From Ideonella_A intermedia_A (GTDB taxonomy: Bacteria > Pseudomonadota > Gammaproteobacteria > Burkholderiales > Burkholderiaceae_C): DNA of 64,000 nucleotides. A program made the translations under genes and the position numbers. The notes beneath the pieces were generated by a model. That model saw nothing but the letters and a program-made list of their open reading frames with translations. It was not told where the DNA came from and made no database searches. This document shows, one piece after another, positions 25,719 to 34,564 of the stretch (positions are counted from its first letter, which is position 1; every line of letters starts with the position of its first letter). The DNA is taken from assembly GCA_943370175.1 (NCBI GenBank), contig CALRPU020000007.1, positions 87,627 through 151,626 of the forward strand. Direction: 5' to 3'.

Positions 25719-25732
25719 TGGCGGAGCCGGAG
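25719..25732. repeat. Attachment site in the tRNA-Ser 3' end
   Basis: TGGCGGAGCCGGAG, the complement of the last 14 bases of the tRNA including CCA, is repeated exactly at 11493 and imperfectly at 3711. Integration at this core regenerates the tRNA. Confidence 0.78.
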
Positions 25733-25811
25733 GGATTCGAACCCTCGATGCAGGTTTTGCCCGCATACTCCCTTAGCAGGGGAGCACCTTCGGCCACTCG
25801 GTCACAGCTCC
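25719..25811 (-). tRNA. tRNA-Ser (anticodon GCT)
   Basis: A 93-base cloverleaf. The acceptor stem GGAGCTG pairs with CGGCTCC, and the discriminator G and an encoded CCA follow. The anticodon stem CTCCC/GGGAG encloses loop CTGCTAA (anticodon GCT). A long variable arm and a GGTTCGAATCC T-loop region mark it as a class II serine tRNA. It is the integration target of the elements to its left. Confidence 0.97.
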
Positions 25812-25858
25812 AAGCCAGCCCGCATTCTAACCCGATTGCGGGCTGGGTCTGACAGAGT

Positions 25859-27127
25859 TCAGGCAGCAGCCTGGTCGAGATCGAAGGCCTTGTGCAGGGC
25901 GCGCACCGCCAGCTCCATGTACTTCTCGTCGATGACGACGCTGGTCTTGATCTCGCTGGTGGTGATCATCTGGATGTTGATGCCTTCTTGCGACAGCGTG
26001 GCGAACATCTTGCTGGCCACGCCCACGTGCGAGCGCATGCCGATGCCCACGATGCTGACCTTGCAGATCTTGGTGTCGCCGGTCAGTTGCGCCGCGCCGG
26101 TGGCGGGCAGCACAGTGGCCTTCAGCAGGTCCATGGTGCGGGCGTAGTCGTTGCGGTGCACGGTGAACGAGAAGTCGGTGCGTCCGTCGTGCGACACGTT
26201 TTGGATGATGACGTCCACGTCGATGTTCGCATCGGCCACCGGGCCGAGGATCTGGTAGGCGATGCCGGGCTTGTCCGGCACGCCGAGCAGGCTGATCTTG
26301 GCTTCGTCGCGGTTGAAGGCAATGCCCGAGACAACGGCTTGTTCCATCTTTTCGTCTTCCTCAAAGGTGATCAGGGTGCCCGACTTGGCTTCTTCGTGGA
26401 TGTCGATGTCCCAGGGCGTGAAGCTGGACAGCACGCGCATCGGCACGCGGTACTTGCCGGCGAACTCGACCGAACGGATCTGTAGCACCTTCGAGCCCAG
26501 GCTGGCCATCTCCAGCATCTCTTCGAAGCTGATGGTGTGCAGGCGGCGCGCCTCGGCCACGATGCGCGGGTCGGTTGTGTAGACGCCGTCGACGTCGGTG
26601 TAGATCAGGCATTCGTCGGCCTTCATCGCCGCGGCCACGGCCACGGCGGAGGTGTCCGAGCCGCCGCGGCCCAGCGTGGTGATGTGGCCGTCGCCATCGA
26701 TGCCCTGGAAGCCGGTGATGACCACCACCCGCCCAGCCACCAAGTCGGCCCGAACGCGCTGGTCGTCGATGCTTTCGATGCGGGCCTTGGTGTAGGCGTT
26801 GTCGGTGCGAATGGGCACCTGCCAGCCGGTGTAGCTGATGGCGTCCATGCCTTCGGCCTGAAGGGCAATCGACAGGAGGCCGACCGACACCTGCTCACCG
26901 GTGGAGGCAATCATGTCCAGCTCGCGCTGCACCGCGACCGTGGTGGACGCGGGCGACAGCTCCTTGGCCAGGCCCAGCAGGCGGTTGGTCTCGCCGCTCA
27001 TGGCCGAAGGCACGACGATCATCTGGTGCCCGGCGCGGGCCCATTTGGCGACGCGCTTGGCGACGTTGCGGATGCGTTCGGGCGAACCCATTGAGGTGCC
27101 GCCGTACTTGTGAACGATGAGGGCCAT
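25859..27127 (-). CDS. lysC: Aspartate kinase
   Basis: Phosphorylates aspartate at the first step of the lysine, threonine and methionine pathway. 422 residues, the normal length. It starts with the KYGGTS kinase motif, has the ITGFQG and GRGGSDTSAVA nucleotide and substrate loops, and ends with two ACT regulatory domains (about residues 265-422) that bind feedback inhibitors. It lies between tilS and tRNA-Ser, the usual Burkholderiales order. A monofunctional enzyme, not fused to homoserine dehydrogenase. Confidence 0.97.
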   Translation of the reverse strand: MALIVHKYGGTSMGSPERIRNVAKRVAKWARAGHQMIVVPSAMSGETNRLLGLAKELSPASTTVAVQRELDMIASTGEQVSVGLLSIALQAEGMDAISYTGWQVPIRTDNAYTKARIESIDDQRVRADLVAGRVVVITGFQGIDGDGHITTLGRGGSDTSAVAVAAAMKADECLIYTDVDGVYTTDPRIVAEARRLHTISFEEMLEMASLGSKVLQIRSVEFAGKYRVPMRVLSSFTPWDIDIHEEAKSGTLITFEEDEKMEQAVVSGIAFNRDEAKISLLGVPDKPGIAYQILGPVADANIDVDVIIQNVSHDGRTDFSFTVHRNDYARTMDLLKATVLPATGAAQLTGDTKICKVSIVGIGMRSHVGVASKMFATLSQEGINIQMITTSEIKTSVVIDEKYMELAVRALHKAFDLDQAAA

Positions 27128-27211
27128 GGTGCGGAAATCGGTTGCGTGGCGCGCGGGAATTCGCCCCCGCGGAGAAAAGCCCTCGATTTTAGCCGGCGTG
27201 GAGCGCGCGGT

Positions 27212-28579
27212 TCAGCAGCGGTGTGCGGGCGCGGGGACGCCTGGCACCCAATCCAGTTGAACCTGCGGGGTGCCGGGCAGGCCAATCACGCGCGCGTCCA
27301 GGCCCAGCCCAGGCACAAACACCAGTTGCCCACCGCTGTACACCAGCGGGCCATGGCGCCCCCAGTCCGGCACGCCAGCCGCCTGGAACTGCTTTTTCAG
27401 GCTGCGGGGCGGCCGCCCGATGCCGGCCTGGAACTGCTCGCCGCCGCGGCGCGGGCGCAGCTCGGCATGGGCCAGCCAGGCCAGCGGGATGCCGCCTTCG
27501 CGCACGCGCTTCACGTTGAAAACGCCGCCCCAGGTGTCCACCGTGACCCGCCCTGCCCGCTTGATGGCCAAAGGCTGCACTGCGGGGGGGGCGTCGACCC
27601 CGGCGGCCGCCGGAACCGTGCACGGCGGCAGCCCCCAATGAAGCACCTCGCGGTGCAGGCGCAGGCCGTGCTCGCCGAGGGGCCAGGCCAGGCCATTGCG
27701 CGCGCCCGGCAATTCGCGCATGAGGCGCTCCACCAGGCTGGCGGGTGCCGGCGAGCCGCTGCGCGCCTGCAACCAGGCCCGCAGCAGGTTGCGGCGCCGG
27801 GCGGGCGACAGGGCCAGCCATGGCGCGCGGTGCAGGCCCGCCTCGTCGACCACGCGCTTGGCGTCCAGGGCCGCCAATTCGGCCAAGGCCTGTGCCGCGT
27901 CGGCGGCGTGCGAGGCCACGTCCGCCAGTGCCTGCTCCGCGGCGTTGAAGGCCACGGTCAGCGCCGGCCAGACGGTCAAGCGCAGGCGGTTGCGGGCGTG
28001 GCGCGGGTCGCCATTGCTCGGGTCCTCGTCCGCCACCAGCCGGTGGCGACGAACATAGGCGTCGATGCGCTCGCGCGGCTGGTCCAGCCAGGGGCGACAC
28101 CACCAGATGCCGTCGCGCCGCTGGCGGCGCGGCATGGCAGCGAGGCCGGCCACGCCGCCCCCGCGCAGCGCCTGCAGCAGCACGGTCTCGGCCTGATCGC
28201 GGCGGTGCTGGGCCAGCAGCACCAAGTCGCAGCCGCTGGCGCGCGCCATGTCGGCCAGTGCGGCGTAGCGCATCTTCCGCGCCCAGGCTTCGACGCTGTC
28301 GCCAGGCGCCGGATGGCTCTCGACCCGGTGGCTGAGGAACCGCACCGGCTGCCCCAACCGGGCCCAGCGCAAGCAACGCGAGCGCAGGCGCTGCTCCCAG
28401 CGCGGCGCCTCTGCTTGCAGGCCATGGTTGACGTGCAGGGCCACGACCTCGATGCCCAGCGCCTGCGCAGCACCCAAGGTGGCATGCAGCAGCGACAAGG
28501 AGTCTCGTCCGCCACTGCAAGCCACGCCCACCCGGCGGGGCTCCGCTGCGGTGCAAGCGGCGTCAGCGCCAGCGCGCAT
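27212..28579 (-). CDS. tilS: tRNA(Ile)-lysidine synthetase
   Basis: Modifies C34 of the CAU tRNA-Ile to lysidine so that it reads AUA and is charged with isoleucine. 455 residues. The PP-loop ATP-binding motif SGGRDS is at about residues 22-27, followed by the N-type ATPase domain and the TilS substrate-binding and C-terminal domains. It follows accA by 12 bases on the same strand and shares that transcript. The parallel frame 27189-28556 is a shadow. Confidence 0.93.
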   Translation of the reverse strand: MRAGADAACTAAEPRRVGVACSGGRDSLSLLHATLGAAQALGIEVVALHVNHGLQAEAPRWEQRLRSRCLRWARLGQPVRFLSHRVESHPAPGDSVEAWARKMRYAALADMARASGCDLVLLAQHRRDQAETVLLQALRGGGVAGLAAMPRRQRRDGIWWCRPWLDQPRERIDAYVRRHRLVADEDPSNGDPRHARNRLRLTVWPALTVAFNAAEQALADVASHAADAAQALAELAALDAKRVVDEAGLHRAPWLALSPARRRNLLRAWLQARSGSPAPASLVERLMRELPGARNGLAWPLGEHGLRLHREVLHWGLPPCTVPAAAGVDAPPAVQPLAIKRAGRVTVDTWGGVFNVKRVREGGIPLAWLAHAELRPRRGGEQFQAGIGRPPRSLKKQFQAAGVPDWGRHGPLVYSGGQLVFVPGLGLDARVIGLPGTPQVQLDWVPGVPAPAHRC

Positions 28580-28591
28580 GGCGCCGGCGCC

Positions 28592-29563
28592 TCAACGCTC
28601 GGTGGTGTCGGTGAAGCGGCCGTAGGCCTGCAGGCGTTCGTAGCGTCGCTGCAGCAGGTCCTTGGTCTTGAGGTCGCTGACGTGGCGCAGGGCGTCGGCC
28701 AGGGCGCGCTTCAGGTAGGCGGCCATCTGCTTGTGATCGCGGTGCGCGCCACCCACGGGTTCGTTGACGATCTTGTCGACGAGGCCCAGTGCCTTCAGGC
28801 GGTGGGCGGTGATGCCCAGGGCCTCGGCGGCGTCGGACGCGCGCTCGGCGGTCTTCCAGAGGATGGAGGCACAGCCCTCCGGCGAGATCACCGAATACAC
28901 CGCGTATTGCAGGATCAGCGTCTGGTCCCCGACGCCGATGGCCAAGGCGCCGCCCGAGCCGCCTTCGCCGATGATGGTGGCGATGATGGGGACCTCGAGT
29001 TGGGCCATCTCGAAGATGTTGCGGCCGATGGCTTCGGACTGACCGCGCTCCTCGGCGCCGATGCCTGGGTAGGCCCCGGGCGTGTCGACGAAGGTGAACA
29101 CCGGCAGGCCGAACTTTTCCGCGAGCTTCATCAAGCGCAGGGCCTTGCGGTAGCCCTCGGGCCGCGACATGCCGAAGTTGCGCAAGCCACGTTCCTTGGT
29201 GTCGCGCCCCTTTTGGTGGCCGAGCACCATGCAGGGCTGGCCATTGAACCGCGCGAGGCCGCCCACGATGGACTGGTCGTCGGCAAAGTGCCGGTCGCCG
29301 TGCAGTTCCTGGAAGTCGGTGAACACCTCGTTCACATAGTCCAGCGTGTAGGGCCGCTGCGGGTGTCGCGCAATTTGCGTGACCTGCCACGGCGTGAGCT
29401 GCGAATAGATGTCTTTGGTGAGCTGCAGGCTCTTCTTGCCCAGCCGGTCAATCTCTTCGGAGATGTCGACCGCGGACTCGCTTTGCACGTAGCGAAGCTC
29501 TTCGATCTTGGTTTCGAGTTCGGCCACGCCTTGCTCGAAGTCGAGGAAGTGTCGTTTGCTCAT
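28592..29563 (-). CDS. accA: Acetyl-CoA carboxylase carboxyltransferase subunit alpha
   Basis: With AccD it transfers the carboxyl group from carboxybiotin to acetyl-CoA, the committed step of fatty-acid synthesis. 323 residues, full length. An N-terminal coiled segment (FEQGVAELETKIEELR) is followed by a crotonase-like core with DTPGAYPGIGAEERGQ and the oxyanion-forming GEGGSGGALAIG. It sits 3 bases downstream of the glycosylase gene in the cysS-tilS operon. Confidence 0.97.
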   Translation of the reverse strand: MSKRHFLDFEQGVAELETKIEELRYVQSESAVDISEEIDRLGKKSLQLTKDIYSQLTPWQVTQIARHPQRPYTLDYVNEVFTDFQELHGDRHFADDQSIVGGLARFNGQPCMVLGHQKGRDTKERGLRNFGMSRPEGYRKALRLMKLAEKFGLPVFTFVDTPGAYPGIGAEERGQSEAIGRNIFEMAQLEVPIIATIIGEGGSGGALAIGVGDQTLILQYAVYSVISPEGCASILWKTAERASDAAEALGITAHRLKALGLVDKIVNEPVGGAHRDHKQMAAYLKRALADALRHVSDLKTKDLLQRRYERLQAYGRFTDTTER

Positions 29564-29566
29564 GGC

Positions 29567-30238
29567 TCAATAGTCTACCGGCAGCGGGTCCAGGCTGCGC
29601 CAGATGTACCAGGTGGCCACCGACCGGTACGGCGCCCAGGCTTCGCCCACTTCGCGGGCTTCGGCCCGCGACACAGGTTCGCCGCTGAAGTAGTTGGCGC
29701 TGATGCCCTTGATCAGGCCGACGTCGTCGAGCGGCATCACATTGGGGCGCATCAGGTGGAAGATGAGGAACATCTCCGCCGTCCAGCGGCCGATGCCGCG
29801 GATGGCCACCAGCTCGTCGATGATGGCGTCGTCGTCCATGGCCGTCCACGAGGCCACGTGCACGCTGCCTTCGTCGAAGTGGCGCGCGAGGTCGCTGAGG
29901 TATTCCACCTTGCGCGCGGACAGGCCGGCGCTGCGCATCTGGGTCGAGTCCAGGCCCAGCACGTGCGCCGGGTCGATGCGCGCGGGGTCGTCTGGCATCA
30001 GGGTGACGAACTTGTTCCACACCGACTGCGCGGCCTTGACCGAGATCTGCTGGCCGACGATGGACCGGGCCAGCGTGGTGAAAGCATCGCCCCGGGACTG
30101 CAGCCGCACCTCGCCACAACGAGGAATCAACTTGCGCATCACCCGGTCGCGCTTGGCCAGGTGCTTGCAGGCCTCGTCCCAGTAGGGCGGGGTCACGGCG
30201 ACCACCTCGTCCACCGCGCCGCTCACGCCTTCACCCAC
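29567..30238 (-). CDS. DNA-3-methyladenine glycosylase (AlkA/MagI-like)
   Basis: A 223-residue base-excision repair enzyme of the HhH-GPD superfamily that removes alkylated purines. The helix-hairpin-helix is LVAIRGIGRWTAEMFLIF and the catalytic aspartate follows in MPLDDVGLIKG. It lacks the C-terminal iron-sulfur loop of EndoIII/MutY. Its start overlaps the cysS stop by 16 bases, and accA follows by 3 bases. Confidence 0.92.
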   Translation of the reverse strand: MGEGVSGAVDEVVAVTPPYWDEACKHLAKRDRVMRKLIPRCGEVRLQSRGDAFTTLARSIVGQQISVKAAQSVWNKFVTLMPDDPARIDPAHVLGLDSTQMRSAGLSARKVEYLSDLARHFDEGSVHVASWTAMDDDAIIDELVAIRGIGRWTAEMFLIFHLMRPNVMPLDDVGLIKGISANYFSGEPVSRAEAREVGEAWAPYRSVATWYIWRSLDPLPVDY

Positions 30239-31596
30239 TGCGTGCCCTGCGCCGAGTCCTGCAGCACGATGCCTTCGGACAGCAGCTGCTGCCGGATGGC
30301 GTCGGCGCGGGCAAAGTCACGCGCCTGTTTGGCGGCCACCCGCTCGGCGATCAAGCCTTCGATGCGCGCCGCGTCCACGCCGGTGCCTGCTTGCAGGAAG
30401 CTCAGTGCCGGCTGCTGAAGCAGGCCCAAGGTGTCGGCCAAGCCCTTCAGCAAACCGGCCACGCTCGGTGACCGCGTGCGATTGACCTCGCTCGCCAGCT
30501 CGAACAGCACGGCCACGGCCACGGGCGTGTTGAAGTCGTCGTTCATCGCCGCGCGGAAGGCGGCGGCTTGCGGCTGCGTCCAGTCGACGGGACCGGGCTC
30601 GGCCTCGACCACCGACAGCGCGGTGTACAGGCGGCGCAAGGCGTTGCGCGCGTCGTCCAGGTTGGCATCGCTGAAGTTGAACGCGCTTCGGTAATGGGTG
30701 CGCAGCATGAAGAAGCGCAGGGTTTCGCCGTCGTAGCGGGCCAGCACGTCGCGGATGGTGAAGAAGTTGCCCAGCGACTTGGACATCTTCTCGTTGTCCA
30801 CGTTGAGGAAGCCGTTGTGCATCCAGACGTTGACGAAACGCTTGCCCGAGGCCCCTTCGCTTTGCGCGATCTCGTTCTCGTGGTGCGGGAACTGCAGGTC
30901 CATGCCGCCCCCGTGGATGTCGAAGTGCTCGCCGAGCAGGGCGCAGCTCATGGCCGAGCATTCGATGTGCCAGCCGGGGCGGCCCTTGCCGTAGGGGCCA
31001 TCCCACTTCGCGTCCTCGGGCTCGCTGTCCTTGGCGGCCTTCCACAGCACGAAGTCGAGCGGGTCGTTCTTGTCGTCTTGCACCGCCACACGCTCACCGG
31101 CGCGCAGCTGGTCAATCGACTTGCCCGACAGCCGTCCGTAACCTTCGAACCGGCGCACGGCGAAGTTCACGTCCCCGCTCGGCGCGCGGTAAGCCAGGCC
31201 CTTGCGCTCCAGCGTCTGGATCATGTCGAGCATGTGCGGCACAAAAGCGGTGGCCCGCGGCTCGATGGTGGGCGGCTGAATGCCCATCGCGCCGATGTCC
31301 CGGTGCATGGCCTCGGTCATCTCCTCGGTCAGCTGGCGGATGGGGATGCCGCGCTCCAGCGCGCGCTTGATGATCTTGTCGTCGATGTCCGTGATGTTGC
31401 GAACATAGGTCACCTCGAAGCCCAGCACCTTGAGCCAGCGGTAGACCACATCGAACGCCATCAGGAAGCGCGCATGCCCCACGTGGCACAGGTCATAGAT
31501 GGTCATGCCGCACACGTACATGCGGATGTGGTGGGGCTCGATGGGCTGGAAGGCTTCGACCTCGCGGGTCAATGTGTTGTAGATGCGCAGCGTCAT
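30223..31596 (-). CDS. cysS: Cysteinyl-tRNA synthetase
   Basis: Charges tRNA-Cys. 457 residues, normal length. The HIGH-type motif appears as HVGHAR, zinc ligands include C29 and the HIECSAM / HHENEIAQSE segments, and the KMSKS loop is intact (EKMSKSLGNFF). It is the first gene of the minus-strand run cysS - glycosylase - accA - tilS. The 276-bp gap to the divergent ppiA gene should hold its promoter. Confidence 0.97.
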   Translation of the reverse strand: MTLRIYNTLTREVEAFQPIEPHHIRMYVCGMTIYDLCHVGHARFLMAFDVVYRWLKVLGFEVTYVRNITDIDDKIIKRALERGIPIRQLTEEMTEAMHRDIGAMGIQPPTIEPRATAFVPHMLDMIQTLERKGLAYRAPSGDVNFAVRRFEGYGRLSGKSIDQLRAGERVAVQDDKNDPLDFVLWKAAKDSEPEDAKWDGPYGKGRPGWHIECSAMSCALLGEHFDIHGGGMDLQFPHHENEIAQSEGASGKRFVNVWMHNGFLNVDNEKMSKSLGNFFTIRDVLARYDGETLRFFMLRTHYRSAFNFSDANLDDARNALRRLYTALSVVEAEPGPVDWTQPQAAAFRAAMNDDFNTPVAVAVLFELASEVNRTRSPSVAGLLKGLADTLGLLQQPALSFLQAGTGVDAARIEGLIAERVAAKQARDFARADAIRQQLLSEGIVLQDSAQGTQWVKA

Positions 31597-31872
31597 GGTG
31601 CCGTACGGCAGAGGGCGGCCTGCGGGCAGGGCCGGTGGAAAGAAATGGCAGCAGCGCGTGGCGCAAGCCCGGCGGCAACGTCATGGCCGGATGGGTGCGG
31701 CCGTGGGGACCGGCGGCCGGTGGCACGTGGGGGGCTGCTCTACAATCGCGGCAGTATAGCGGGGCGACTTTTCGGGCGCCGCAGTGCTCTCGCCACGGCG
31801 TGGCACACCGTGGGGAACGCACGGCCCGGCATCGCTTCCGCTCGTGATGCTGTCATTCCACGGAGACTGTTC
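31597..31872. other. Divergent promoter region cysS / ppiA
   Basis: A 276-bp gap between divergent genes. A possible -10 box TACAAT (31741-31746) for the plus-strand gene is visible, but there is no convincing -35 element. Nothing else was recognised. Confidence 0.3.
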
Positions 31873-32445
31873 ATGACCCGCTCGCCGCGAACCCTGTTCG
31901 CCCCCCTGGCCTTGGCCGTCGGCCTGTGCTTTGCGTCCGCCGTGCAGGCGCAGAAGGTCAAGCTGACCACCAACCTCGGCGACATCGTGGTCGAGCTCGA
32001 CGCGGCCAAGGCGCCGAAGACGGTGGAGAACTTCCTGGGCTACGTGAAGTCAGGCCACTACAAGGGCACCATCTTTCACCGCGTGATCGACAACTTCATG
32101 ATTCAGGGCGGCGGCTTCACCGCCGACCTGGCCCAAAAGCCCACCCGAGCACCGATCCCACTGGAAAGCCGCAATGGCCTGACCAACGACCGCGGCACCA
32201 TTGCCATGGCACGGACTTCGGTGCCCGATTCGGCCACGGCCCAGTTTTTCATCAACCTCAAGGACAACGGCTTCCTGAACGCCGCCAACGCGGCGGATGG
32301 CAACGGCTACACCGTGTTCGGCAAGGTCGTCGCCGGCATGGATGTGGTCGACAAGATCCGCGCCCTGCCGACCCAGGCCAAGGGACCGCACCAGAACCTG
32401 CCCGTGCAGGCCGTGACGATCACCGAGGCGGTGGTGCAACAGTGA
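31873..32445 (+). CDS. ppiA: Periplasmic peptidyl-prolyl cis-trans isomerase (cyclophilin)
   Basis: 190 residues from ATG 31873 with GGAG upstream. A signal peptide with cleavage after AVQA (about residue 26) is followed by a cyclophilin domain with FHRVIDNFMIQGGGF, the GTIAMART strand and AQFFINLKDN. It assists folding of exported proteins. The stop overlaps the GTG of the TPR gene, so it leads the cell-envelope operon that follows. Confidence 0.93.
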   Translation: MTRSPRTLFAPLALAVGLCFASAVQAQKVKLTTNLGDIVVELDAAKAPKTVENFLGYVKSGHYKGTIFHRVIDNFMIQGGGFTADLAQKPTRAPIPLESRNGLTNDRGTIAMARTSVPDSATAQFFINLKDNGFLNAANAADGNGYTVFGKVVAGMDVVDKIRALPTQAKGPHQNLPVQAVTITEAVVQQ

Positions 32446-33542
32446 GGGCATGGCTGCCGCCGGCGATCGCTGCCGCTTTCGCAAGCACCGCCGCCTGTGC
32501 GGCCTTGGCCACGGTGGCACCCGCCGGCCTGGTCGAGGTGCAGGAACTGGCCAAGGCCGGCCGGGGCGGGGAAGCGCTTCGGCGCATCGACGCGCTGATT
32601 GCCAAGGCCCCCCAGGACCCGCAACTGCGTTTCCAGAAGGGCGTGCTGTTGGTGGAACAAAAGCGCACGGCCGAAGCCATTGCGCTGTTCGAGCGCATGG
32701 GCCGCGAGCACCCAAGTTTCCCCGAACCCTTGAACAACCTGGCCGTGCTGTACGCCGAGCAAGGCCAGATGGAAAAGGCCCGCGCGGCGTTGGAAGCCGC
32801 CGTGCGCAGCCGCCCGAGCTACGACACCGCCTACCAGAACCTGTCGTCGGTGAACGTGCGCATGGCCAGCCGCGCCTATGCCAAAGCGTTGCAGATCGAC
32901 GACAACGCCACCGCGCCGAAGCTGGCCCTGCTCAAGACGCTCAATGGCAGCGCGCAGGACGCGGTGGTGGCAGCAGCGCCGCCCGCGTCGGGCGGCGGCA
33001 ACCCACCCGCCGCCAGCGCGTCGCCTGCTGCAACGCCCACCACAGCGCCCGCAACAGCGCCAGTGACGGCGCCACCAGCACCGGCGGGCGGCGATGGCCG
33101 TGCCGATCCCCCGCCTGCCGCGCCCGCCGACGCTCCACGGTCCAATCCGGGCGGCACGGACAACAACGCCACCGCCACGACCGCCCAACGGCGCAGCACC
33201 GAGGAAGCCAAAGAGGTCAACCAGGCCCTTCGCGCCTGGGCGTCGGCCTGGGAATCCAAGGACATGCCAGCGTACTTCGCGGCCTACGTGCCCGGCTTCA
33301 AGGGCAGCGAGCGCGACGCCTCGGCCTGGCAGACCAGCCGCAAGCAGCGCATCCTGGGCAAGTCCCGCATTTCAGTCGAGCTCAGTGGCGTCACGGTGGA
33401 ACTCACCTCGCCGGGCGTCGTGAAGGCCAGCTTCCGGCAGAGTTATTCCGCCGACCGATTGCAGGTGTCGGGGCAGAAGTCGCTTGAACTCGTCAAGCGC
33501 GACGGCAAGTGGTTGATACGCAAAGAGTCCGTAGGATCCTGA
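32442..33542 (+). CDS. Exported TPR protein with C-terminal NTF2-like (Cds6-type) domain
   Basis: 366 residues from GTG 32442, overlapping the ppiA stop as GTGA; this start gives a signal peptide (VRAWLPPAIAAAFASTAACA). Residues 28-140 are tetratricopeptide repeats (FPEPLNNLAVLYAEQGQMEKARAALEAA). A long Ala/Pro/Thr linker (about 160-245) leads to an NTF2-like domain of about 110 residues (YFAAYVPGF, KSLELVKRDGKWLI). The same domain ends the next two genes. Likely a periplasmic partner of the L,D-transpeptidase. Confidence 0.82.
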   Translation: MRAWLPPAIAAAFASTAACAALATVAPAGLVEVQELAKAGRGGEALRRIDALIAKAPQDPQLRFQKGVLLVEQKRTAEAIALFERMGREHPSFPEPLNNLAVLYAEQGQMEKARAALEAAVRSRPSYDTAYQNLSSVNVRMASRAYAKALQIDDNATAPKLALLKTLNGSAQDAVVAAAPPASGGGNPPAASASPAATPTTAPATAPVTAPPAPAGGDGRADPPPAAPADAPRSNPGGTDNNATATTAQRRSTEEAKEVNQALRAWASAWESKDMPAYFAAYVPGFKGSERDASAWQTSRKQRILGKSRISVELSGVTVELTSPGVVKASFRQSYSADRLQVSGQKSLELVKRDGKWLIRKESVGS

Positions 33543-34564
33543 TGACCATGACGATGAACTTGCTCCAACGCTTGAACGCCCGGGCGACGTACGCCATGGG
33601 CCGGGTCGCGCTGACAGCGGGCCTGGTGGCGCTGGGCGGCGCGGCCCAGGCGCTCGATTTCGGCACCCTGCGCCTGTACCTGTCGGCTGGCCAGCCGCCG
33701 TACGCCGAGATCACCTTGCTGGACAGCGCACCGATCGACCCGGCCGACGTGCGCGCCCGCATCGCCACCCCGGACGCCTACGGTGTGGCCGGCATGCGCT
33801 ACAGCCCGGCGCTGCAAAACATCACGATCACGCCGCAAGCCGGACCGAACGGTCAGGTGGTGCTGCGGCTGGACCGCCTGCCCTCGGCCAGCGATCAACC
33901 GGACATTGACCTGCTGCTGCTGGTGGGCGACCGCATGTCGCTGGCGCTGGGCGAGTACCGCGTTGACCTGCGCGGCAGTGCCCGCGAGTTCGCGGCGTCG
34001 CCGGCCGGCACGCGCTTGGCCAGCAGTGGCACCTTGCCCGCGGCACCGCAGGCGCCGAGCGGCGTGGTCAGCGCGGGCATCGCCAGCGGCACCGCCACGG
34101 CGGTGAACACGCCACCCGTCGAGCGGCCCGCGGCCGCCGCCAACCCGACGATCCGCTCCAGCCCCATCGACCCGCCCGCCGGCACCGCGCCCGTGGGCAC
34201 GTCGCCGGCGGCCACGGACGGTGTCTACGCCGACGTGGAAATCGCCTTGCAGACCTGGGCGGCCGCCTGGCGCGAGCGCGACGTCGACGGCTACCTGGCG
34301 GCCTACACCCCCACCTACGCGGGTCGCGAAAAAAATTCGACCCGCGAGGCCTGGATGCAGCAGCGCCGCACCCGCATCACCGCGCGCAAGCAGATCAACG
34401 TCGACATTGACAAGCTCCAGTTCAGCCGCCGCGACGGGGCCGTGGTTGTCACCTTCAACCAACGCTACAAGGGCGACGAGCTGACCGAGCGCAGCCGCAA
34501 ACGCATGGTGTTTGTGCAAGTCAATGACCGCTGGCTGATCCAGGAAGAAAGCGAACTGCCGTGA
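33542..34564 (+). CDS. FimV-like exported protein with C-terminal NTF2-like domain
   Basis: 340 residues from ATG 33542, which overlaps the previous stop by one base. A signal peptide ends near AQA. Residues 35-155 resemble the FimV/HubP N-terminal domain (LDFGTLRLYLSAGQPPYAEI, then LLLLVGDRMSLALGEYRVDL). A Pro/Ala/Thr linker and a C-terminal NTF2-like domain follow (YLAAYTPTYAGRE ... VNDRWLIQEESE). FimV proteins act at the cell pole or on peptidoglycan. Its stop overlaps the L,D-transpeptidase start. Confidence 0.8.
   Translation: MTMTMNLLQRLNARATYAMGRVALTAGLVALGGAAQALDFGTLRLYLSAGQPPYAEITLLDSAPIDPADVRARIATPDAYGVAGMRYSPALQNITITPQAGPNGQVVLRLDRLPSASDQPDIDLLLLVGDRMSLALGEYRVDLRGSAREFAASPAGTRLASSGTLPAAPQAPSGVVSAGIASGTATAVNTPPVERPAAAANPTIRSSPIDPPAGTAPVGTSPAATDGVYADVEIALQTWAAAWRERDVDGYLAAYTPTYAGREKNSTREAWMQQRRTRITARKQINVDIDKLQFSRRDGAVVVTFNQRYKGDELTERSRKRMVFVQVNDRWLIQEESELP

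Noticed and set aside
27110..30418. An 1102-residue open frame on the plus strand opposite lysC, tilS and accA
   Set aside because: It lies antisense to three secure genes, has a composition of His, Gln, Arg and Ala typical of high-GC antisense frames, and shows no domain.
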